NCBI GenBank assembly: GCA_021733705.1
Contig: JAIPKF010000025.1
Location: 1 to 13,476 of the forward strand
Direction of reading: 5' to 3'
Origin: Chthoniobacterales bacterium
Lineage (GTDB): Bacteria; Verrucomicrobiota; Verrucomicrobiia; Chthoniobacterales; UBA6821
Length of the DNA stretch: 13,476 nucleotides
Shown here: in pieces, positions 8,363 to 13,476 of the stretch
Position numbering within the stretch: position 1 is the stretch's first letter
How the letters are laid out: each line of letters starts with the position of its first letter
Notes under the pieces: generated by a model
The model's input: only the letters and a program-made list of their open reading frames with translations
What the model was told of the DNA's origin: nothing
Databases searched by the model: none
Program-made: the position numbers and the translations under genes

Positions 8363-8369
8363 CTACCTC

Positions 8370-8999
8370 ATGAATCGATTAAAATCGCTTATTTTAATTA
8401 TTACTTTTCTCTTTTTCTTGAGTTGGTCTGGAGTAGCAATCTACTCCTATCTTCAGTTAGGGCATTTAAAGACAGTTGCAGGAAGTGATGGCGTTCTACC
8501 ACCTGACTATAGTGGTAAAGCAATTTTAGGAGCCCAGGTTTATACGGCAAATGGTTGTATGACATGTCACACTCAGCAAGTACGCCAGTTAGATGTAACG
8601 CATTCCGATATCGATCGAAAATGGGGTACGCGTCCCTCCGTTGCACTTGATTATTTGCGAGATCGTACTGCATTTCTTGGAAATAGGCGTATTGGTCCCG
8701 ATTTGAGTAATGTGGGGAGTCGTCTTACCGATCCTGTCTGGTATTATCAGCATTTGTACGAACCAGATCAAATAACCTCTGGCTCCATCATGCCTTCCTA
8801 CCGTTACCTCTTTCATATGCAAAAAATTCAGGGAGAGCCTTCTGCTTTAGCCATTGCTCTTGTTGGTCCTCATGCTCCTCCACCAGGTTATGAGGTTGTT
8901 CCAACGAAGGATGCTCAGGATTTGGTAGCCTATTTGCTTTCTCTCAAACATGATTATATCTTACCTGAGGTTTCTGCGGAAACTCCCTCGGCTCCTTAA
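8370..8999 (+). CDS. ccoO: CcoO/FixO-type membrane-anchored monoheme cytochrome c
   Basis: 209 residues. An N-terminal transmembrane anchor (about 7-28) is followed by a periplasmic cytochrome c domain of the CcoO family. The heme site is GCMTCHTQQVR with C63, C66 and H67. Other family marks are WGTRPSVALDYL, RRIGPDLSNVGSR, WYYQHLYEP, and SGSIMPSYRYLF, where M141 is the likely axial ligand. In cbb3 oxidases CcoO docks on CcoN and takes electrons from CcoP toward heme b. Here the heme c residues are intact while the CcoN partner has lost its metal ligands, so electrons must leave by another route, probably to the CuA subunit encoded just downstream. Spacing is 15 bp to the gene before and 22 bp to the one after. 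Confidence 0.92.
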   Translation: MNRLKSLILIITFLFFLSWSGVAIYSYLQLGHLKTVAGSDGVLPPDYSGKAILGAQVYTANGCMTCHTQQVRQLDVTHSDIDRKWGTRPSVALDYLRDRTAFLGNRRIGPDLSNVGSRLTDPVWYYQHLYEPDQITSGSIMPSYRYLFHMQKIQGEPSALAIALVGPHAPPPGYEVVPTKDAQDLVAYLLSLKHDYILPEVSAETPSAP

Positions 9000-9021
9000 C
9001 TCATCCCAACGATAGCCCTTC

Positions 9022-9732
9022 GTGAATCCATTAAATGACCTAAATTCCAGTGATGCCTTGAATCCAGAGAGAGATCTTGTGGAAATCAATCGTCCTCCCG
9101 TCTCTCTTAATCCAGAAAAATATAGTGGATTTTTTCGACCTATTCCACTCTGGCTAATCGCTATTTCGATGGTTCTCTTTTTTTGGGCAGGTCTCTATCT
9201 CGCCTACTACAGTGGGGGTTTTAAGGCCAATGTTTATAATGCCGAACTTGTTGCTTGGAGTGGGGGAGGAGCTTCCAAAACAGCTGCTCCGATTGATCTC
9301 AGGGTTATTGGAAAAAAAGTTTTTGTTCAAAATTGTGCTGTTTGCCATCAAGAGACGGGACTTGGTATTGCAGGACAATACCCTCCGCTAGTCGGAAGCG
9401 AATGGGCCCTTTCCAAAGGATGGCATGGAGATAATCATCTTGTTAAAAATATTCTCTATGGTCTGCAAGGTCCAATTATCGTTAAAAATATGCCCTATAA
9501 TAACGCCATGGCTCCCTGGAATCAGCTCACCGATCAGCAAATTGCAGGGGTATTGACTTATGTTCGCTCAGAGTGGGGCAATAATGGATCTCCCATCTCT
9601 CCGGAATTTGTGGCTAAAATACGTGCTAACACCCCTCCGCGCACTGAAGCTTGGACTATGTCAGAGCTTCAAGCAATTCCCCGAGAGCTTTTTTCTGAAG
9701 CTACGAGCAGTACAACTGCTCCGGCCAAATAA
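9022..9732 (+). CDS. Membrane-anchored class I monoheme cytochrome c
   Basis: 236 residues, GTG start at 9022; no earlier or nearby ATG fits. A polar N-terminus (1-38) precedes one helix (about 41-63), then a cytochrome c domain with CAVCH at 105-109. The likely axial methionine is M163 in NNAMAPWNQLTDQQIAGVLTYVR, resembling the cytochrome c domains fused to subunit II of caa3 oxidases. It occupies the place CcoP would have after CcoO, but holds one heme rather than two and lacks the CcoP layout. It may be a split-off version of the caa3 cytochrome domain delivering electrons to CuA; that role is inference. coxB starts 68 bp downstream. Confidence 0.88.
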   Translation: MNPLNDLNSSDALNPERDLVEINRPPVSLNPEKYSGFFRPIPLWLIAISMVLFFWAGLYLAYYSGGFKANVYNAELVAWSGGGASKTAAPIDLRVIGKKVFVQNCAVCHQETGLGIAGQYPPLVGSEWALSKGWHGDNHLVKNILYGLQGPIIVKNMPYNNAMAPWNQLTDQQIAGVLTYVRSEWGNNGSPISPEFVAKIRANTPPRTEAWTMSELQAIPRELFSEATSSTTAPAK

Positions 9733-9760
9733 AATAAAAAAAGATATCGAGAAACCTGTT

Positions 9761-9766
9761 TATAAT
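9761..9766 (+). promoter_or_regulatory. Possible -10 box (TATAAT) before coxB
   Basis: A perfect TATAAT lies 35 bp before the coxB ATG, in the 68-bp gap after the monoheme cytochrome gene. No good -35 box sits 16-18 bp upstream (the region is A-rich), so this could be chance in AT-rich DNA. If real it would allow separate expression of coxBA. Confidence 0.2.
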
Positions 9767-9800
9767 AATTTTTTGCACACTACAATTGAAGATCAAGAAA

Positions 9801-10769
9801 ATGTCATTACCCTCTAAGATTCTCCATAAAATGCACTCATTTAGCGAACAATGGTGTAATACTGATCTTAGTTCTTCTGTGAACTGTGAACTCCCAATGA
9901 AAGTTGATCATTGTATAAGTAGTTTTAAGTCCCCCTGTTCTTCCTTCTGGAAATGCTTATGGGTCCTGATGGTCATGCCTATGTCCCTGATGGCAGAATC
10001 GCGTGTTGGTCACATTTATTGGACTCCTCAAAATGCCACGGTGAATGGTCTTGCAACTGATGGAATTTTAAATTTTATTTTTTGGCTAACCACATTTGTC
10101 TTTGTTGCCGTTCAAGTCGTTTATATTTATTACCTCGTTAAATACCGTCGTCGTCCAGGTGTGAAGGCACACTACAGCCATGGAAATAATAAATTAGAAA
10201 TTATTTGGACGACGTTACCAACATTAATTTTCCTGGGACTGGCTATTTATGGAAATCGAGTTTGGTACAATATCCACCGTCCTGCACCAGCAGATGCTCT
10301 GAATGTAGAAATTGTCGGTTATCAGTTTGCCTGGGATATGCGTTATCCAGGAACTAGTGGAATTCTTGCGCGTTCTGATGTGCGAAATATAAGCCTAGAT
10401 AATAAATTTGGAATCGATTCGTCCGATCCCCATTCCAGGGAAGACTTCAGTACTACGGAACTCGTGATTCCTGTTGGTAAGCCCGTTCACATTTTTCTCC
10501 GTTCACGCGATGTGATTCATTCCTTTTATGTTCCAGAATTTCGAATATACCAAGATGCTGTCCCTGGGAGAACGATCGCATGGGTTTGGTTTAGAACATT
10601 ACGCACAGGAAACTTTCAGCTTGCTTGCAGCCAGCTCTGTGGAAAGGGACATTACAATATGAAGGCTCCGATTCGTGTTGTAAGCCAAGAGGAATATGAC
10701 ACGTGGTATGCAGAGAAAGTGAAGAAACCCAATATTATTATTGGAAATAGCTCTCTTGTTTCAAAATAA
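9801..10769 (+). CDS. coxB: Cytochrome c oxidase subunit II with CuA site
   Basis: 322 residues from ATG 9801. It carries the periplasmic CuA centre that accepts electrons from cytochrome c. An N-terminal region up to about residue 66 ends in a hydrophobic stretch (51-65) resembling a signal peptide, with likely cleavage after SLMA. Two membrane helices follow (about 88-112 and 132-150). The periplasmic cupredoxin domain has YQFAW (174-178), H240, and CSQLCGKGHYNM (276-287). CuA ligands H240, C276, C280, H284 and M287 are all present. The residue between the cysteines is Q278 instead of the glutamate found in many A-type oxidases. The start is uncertain: a TTG at 9786 and ATGs at 9831 and 9897 are in frame, and starting at 9897 would place the signal peptide more normally. 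No heme c motif is fused at the C-terminus. Confidence 0.95.
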   Translation: MSLPSKILHKMHSFSEQWCNTDLSSSVNCELPMKVDHCISSFKSPCSSFWKCLWVLMVMPMSLMAESRVGHIYWTPQNATVNGLATDGILNFIFWLTTFVFVAVQVVYIYYLVKYRRRPGVKAHYSHGNNKLEIIWTTLPTLIFLGLAIYGNRVWYNIHRPAPADALNVEIVGYQFAWDMRYPGTSGILARSDVRNISLDNKFGIDSSDPHSREDFSTTELVIPVGKPVHIFLRSRDVIHSFYVPEFRIYQDAVPGRTIAWVWFRTLRTGNFQLACSQLCGKGHYNMKAPIRVVSQEEYDTWYAEKVKKPNIIIGNSSLVSK

Positions 10770-10805
10770 ATTTTTATATTACTTAATTTCAGCTATCCTC
10801 AAAAT

Positions 10806-12590
10806 ATGAATGTTTCCGTTGCCCCTGATATTGATATAGCCCTGGATCATCCTAGTGCTTTAGAAAACCATCATCATTCCGAAAAAAAAGGAATCATGCA
10901 TTATCTTTGGTCCTATGATCACAAGATGATTGGACTTCAGTATTTGTGGACAGCTTTTTTATTCTTTTTACTTGGTGGAGCTCTAGCGATGGCTGTTCGC
11001 TATCAGCTTGGTTTTCCTAATCATTCTGTTCCTCTCATTGGTCGTTTTCTTCCCTCCACACTAGCTTCTGATGATGGGACAATTATACCTGGTGGATACA
11101 ACATGCTTGTGACCATGCATGCGACAATCATGGTCTTTTTCGTTGTGATGCCGCTTCTTATCGGTGCATTTGGAAACTACTTGATCCCTTTAAAAATTGG
11201 TGCTGGGGATATGGCTTTTCCTTTGCTCAATGAAGTGAGCTATTGGCTCTATGTCATTTCAGGTTTTTTTATCCTTGCTGCTTTCTTTGCCCCGGGTGGT
11301 GCTCCAGGAACAGGTTGGACTGCCTATGCTCCTTTGAGTGCCGTTGCAGCTTATAATCAAACACAAGTAGGACAAAGTCTCTGGGGTATTGCAATATTCA
11401 TTAATGGACTTGCTTCTATTGCTGGAGCCACAAATTATATCACAACAATCATTACGATGAGGGCTCCTGGAATGACGATGTTTCGTCTTCCTCTCACAGT
11501 TTGGTCCCTTTTGATTACTTCCATTTTATTAATTTTTGCAGTCCCTGTACTTTCCGCAGCAGCAGCAATGCTCTTCTTCGATCTTAATTTTGGAACAAGT
11601 TTTTTTAAGCCGGCAGGTGGGGGCCAACCCCTTCTTTGGCAGCATCTCTTTTGGTTCTTCGGACATCCCGAAGTTTATATCATGATATTACCTGCTATGG
11701 GGTTAGCTTCTGAAATCATGCCTGTTTTTGCACGGAAGCCCGTTTTCGGTTATAAAGCAATGGTCTATGCCATGGCATCGATTGGGCTACTCGGTTTTAT
11801 TGTTTGGGGACATCATATGTTTGTGAGTGGAATGAATCTTACCCTCAGTGCCACTTTTGCTGTCTCTACTATGGTGATCGCTGTTCCTTCAGGAATCAAA
11901 ACCTTCAACTGGCTTGGGACCGTTTGGAAAGGATCTATCGAGTACACGGTTCCAATGTGTTTTACTCTCGCCTTCGTTTCGATGTTTGTGATTGGAGGAT
12001 TGAGCGGAATTTTTATGGCTTCAACTCCGGTTGATCTCTTTGTGCACCATACTTACTTTATTGTAGCTCACTTTCATTATGTGCTCTTTGGTGGAAGTCT
12101 TTTTGCTATCTTTGCTGGGATCTATTTTTGGTTTCCAAAAATGTTCGGTCGTATGATGGATCCAACGCTGGGTATGATTCATTTTATTGCAACGCTTCTA
12201 TTTTTTAATCTCACCTTTTTCCCTATGCATAATCTAGGGCTTGGTGGAATGATGCGTCGTATTGCTGATCCTACGGTTTATGAGCATCTCCGACAGTTGC
12301 AGCCGCTCAATGTGATCTGCACTATTGGTGCTTTTGGTTTAGGGCTTTCAACACTAGTCTTTTTTGTGAATCTTTTTTACAGCATCTTCAAAGGCCCTCA
12401 AGCTCCCGATAATCCTTGGCTTGCCACAACGTTAGAATGGACTATTTCCTCTCCTCCTGGGCATGGCAATTTTCCAATAACTCCTATTGTTTATAATGGT
12501 CCCTATGAATATAGCGTTCCAGGAATGGATAAGGACTACCTTCCTCAAAACGAAAAAGCACCTGTAAATGTTCAGCTTGATATCCACTAA
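10806..12590 (+). CDS. coxA: Cytochrome c oxidase subunit I, aa3 type (heme-copper oxidase A family)
   Basis: 594 residues, twelve-helix catalytic subunit that reduces O2 to water and pumps protons. All metal ligands are present: H105 and H424 for heme a, H422 for heme a3, H287/H336/H337 for CuB, and Y291 for the His-Tyr cross-link (FGHPEVY). Proton-path residues of the A1 class are visible: N124 and D135 (AFGNYLIP...GAGDMAFP), E289, and K365 (AVPSGIK). The Mg/Mn site is unusual: after H414 the normally acidic residue of HDTY is H415 (VHHTYFIVAHFHYV). A polar N-terminus with a His cluster (22-24) precedes the first helix. It begins 36 bp after coxB. No T-tract or Shine-Dalgarno sequence is clear before the ATG. 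Confidence 0.97.
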   Translation: MNVSVAPDIDIALDHPSALENHHHSEKKGIMHYLWSYDHKMIGLQYLWTAFLFFLLGGALAMAVRYQLGFPNHSVPLIGRFLPSTLASDDGTIIPGGYNMLVTMHATIMVFFVVMPLLIGAFGNYLIPLKIGAGDMAFPLLNEVSYWLYVISGFFILAAFFAPGGAPGTGWTAYAPLSAVAAYNQTQVGQSLWGIAIFINGLASIAGATNYITTIITMRAPGMTMFRLPLTVWSLLITSILLIFAVPVLSAAAAMLFFDLNFGTSFFKPAGGGQPLLWQHLFWFFGHPEVYIMILPAMGLASEIMPVFARKPVFGYKAMVYAMASIGLLGFIVWGHHMFVSGMNLTLSATFAVSTMVIAVPSGIKTFNWLGTVWKGSIEYTVPMCFTLAFVSMFVIGGLSGIFMASTPVDLFVHHTYFIVAHFHYVLFGGSLFAIFAGIYFWFPKMFGRMMDPTLGMIHFIATLLFFNLTFFPMHNLGLGGMMRRIADPTVYEHLRQLQPLNVICTIGAFGLGLSTLVFFVNLFYSIFKGPQAPDNPWLATTLEWTISSPPGHGNFPITPIVYNGPYEYSVPGMDKDYLPQNEKAPVNVQLDIH

Positions 12591-12666
12591 TAGAGGATTT
12601 CCTGTGATTGCAACACTACAGTCTGAATTGTCACTCAAGAGGTACTTGAAGTTGAGGCTTCTATAA

Positions 12667-12686
12667 GAGCTTAAAAATACAAGCTC
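12667..12686 (+). other. Small hairpin in the coxA-ctaA gap
   Basis: GAGCTT (12667-12672) and AAGCTC (12681-12686) form a perfect 6-bp stem with an 8-nt loop. No T-run follows, so it is not a typical intrinsic terminator. It stands just before the large palindrome in ctaA. The rest of the 12591-12692 gap shows no gene. Confidence 0.35.
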
Positions 12687-12692
12687 ATAAAT

Positions 12693-13476
12693 ATGTTAAC
12701 CCGTATATTTCATACTGATCGTAACAAGGAGGATGCGAAGGCTGATGGGGCCAGGCAATTGATGAAGTCTGACGACGGCTGTATGAGTACATACTCCCCG
12801 AGGAAGATTTCGAGCTCAACGCAGCATCCATCTGGATTCCCGACCTCTGCAGGTGATCGGTATGAAATATCCGGGTTAACACATTCCTCCCTTTTAGTGA
12901 CTCGTTCTTACTACTTCTCATCGGCTTTTTTTCTTCATGCTCTCGTACTCACCACCACTTTTCTAACCTTCATTCTTCTCTGCAGTGGTGGTTTGGTGAC
13001 TTCTAAAGGGGTTGGAATGTCGGTGCCCGATTGGCCAACGACCTATGGATACAACATGTTTCTTTTTCCCATTTCGCGCTGGGTCGGAGGAGTTTTTTAT
13101 GAACATAGTCACCGTCTCTTAGCATCTGGCATCGGTTTGCTCACGTTACTATTAGCTATCGTAACTTTTTTTATAGAAAAGCGAACTATTGTCCGTTACT
13201 TAGCCGTTGGTGCTGTTTTGGCTGTTATTTCACAAGGTGTTCTTGGAGGACTCCGGGTAACTCTTTACAAGGATGAAATCGGTATTTTTCATGCAATTCT
13301 CGCTCAATCATTCTTTGGTCTTCTAGTTATTTTCTCTGCAATGACAAGTCGTCGTTTTTGTGAAGGAGCGTGCTTTGGTGACAGTGCTGCAGCTCGGCTC
13401 CGATGGCTTGCACTCACAGGAATCATTTTAATTTATTTTCAATTAGTAGTTGCTGCTACCATGCGCCATAGTCATC
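12693..13476 (+). CDS. ctaA: CtaA/COX15-type heme A synthase (3' partial)
   Basis: Oxidises heme O to heme A for the aa3 oxidase encoded just upstream. The frame is open from ATG 12693 to the window end (261 codons) and continues beyond. The recognisable domain begins near codon 70 with the first helix, then GGLVTSKGVGMSVPDWPTTYG, followed by EHSHRLLASG and FHAILAQSFFG, whose histidines are the family's heme ligands, and ends in RHSH at the window edge. Codons 2-62 are a hydrophilic stretch encoded by a palindromic element and unlike any CtaA N-terminus. Without it the gene would read ATG-TTA-ACA and start about 11 residues before the first helix. Other possible starts are ATG 12762, ATG 12783 and GTG 12897, the last preceded by TTTT. 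Whether the extension is translated is unknown. Confidence 0.9.
   Translation, partial: MLTRIFHTDRNKEDAKADGARQLMKSDDGCMSTYSPRKISSSTQHPSGFPTSAGDRYEISGLTHSSLLVTRSYYFSSAFFLHALVLTTTFLTFILLCSGGLVTSKGVGMSVPDWPTTYGYNMFLFPISRWVGGVFYEHSHRLLASGIGLLTLLLAIVTFFIEKRTIVRYLAVGAVLAVISQGVLGGLRVTLYKDEIGIFHAILAQSFFGLLVIFSAMTSRRFCEGACFGDSAAARLRWLALTGIILIYFQLVVAATMRHSH
12695..12880 (+). repeat. 186-bp palindromic element inserted in frame at the 5' end of ctaA
   Basis: Left arm 12695-12720 and right arm 12855-12880 are complementary at 24 of 26 positions. The symmetry axis is 12787.5. A 5-bp apical stem (GTATG 12781-12785 with CATAC 12790-12794) and an inner 7-bp stem (12764-12770 with 12805-12811, one G-U) share exactly the same axis, so the whole element folds as one long interrupted hairpin. 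Each arm ends in GTTAAC. The distance between the two TTAA copies is 180 bp, a multiple of three. The interior is about 50-55% GC against the low forties around it. No transposase is present, so it would be non-autonomous (MITE-like) or a protein-coding palindromic element like those of Rickettsia. A structured RNA leader is the alternative. Confidence 0.72.

Noticed and set aside
12695..12880. 6S RNA, tmRNA or another housekeeping RNA as the explanation of the ctaA palindrome
   Set aside because: The size and long closing stem recall 6S RNA. However, the element sits inside an open ctaA frame with a multiple-of-three length, has TTAA at both ends, and I see no promoter or terminator framing it. 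It remains an outside possibility.
12951..12992. 9-bp inverted repeat ACCACCACT / AGTGGTGGT
   Set aside because: The arms are perfect but short, with a 24-nt loop, and fall in the conserved first helix and SGG segment of ctaA, where codon constraints explain them.

Overview
This window is a stretch of a bacterial aerobic respiratory-chain locus. All eleven genes lie on the + strand, closely spaced, and read as one long operon-like unit. Gene content and order resemble Verrucomicrobiota and related PVC lineages: an alternative complex III (ACIII) cluster, then a small one-helix protein, cbb3-like subunits, an aa3-type oxidase and heme A synthase. The taxonomic call is an inference from gene content and protein style, not from a marker gene. 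Base composition looks AT-rich (low forties percent GC by eye), with many T-runs. None of the starts has a convincing Shine-Dalgarno sequence.

Layout. Positions 2-6296 hold ACIII, which oxidises quinol and reduces cytochrome c or the oxidase: actB (5' end cut off by the window), actC, actD, actE and actF. The pentaheme subunit ActA is expected just upstream. Positions 6373-6807 encode a 144-residue single-helix protein of unknown function. Positions 6903-9732 encode a cbb3-like block: a CcoN homologue, a CcoO monoheme cytochrome and a second membrane-anchored monoheme cytochrome c. Positions 9801-12590 encode aa3-type oxidase subunits II (CuA) and I (heme a, heme a3-CuB, all ligands present). 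From 12693 to the window end runs heme A synthase (ctaA), which makes the cofactor for subunit I; its 3' end is cut off. No subunit III or IV gene lies between coxA and ctaA.

How they work together. Quinol electrons enter ACIII, leave through its heme c subunits, probably pass through the CcoO-type and second monoheme cytochromes, and reach CuA and heme a/a3 of the oxidase. The CcoN-like protein cannot be the oxidase of this block. It aligns with CcoN over its whole length but has lost all six metal-ligand histidines, so it looks like a metal-free membrane scaffold for the cytochromes.

Two further signals stand out. First, a 186-bp palindromic element sits in the 5' end of ctaA, with 26-bp arms (24/26 complementary), TTAA at both ends and richer GC inside. 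It adds exactly 60 codons in frame, and removing it in thought restores a normal CtaA N-terminus. Second, a run of four to seven T residues lies 1-7 nt upstream of most start codons where a Shine-Dalgarno sequence would be expected. No intergenic gap exceeds about 150 bp, and no RNA genes, CRISPR arrays or full insertion sequences were seen.
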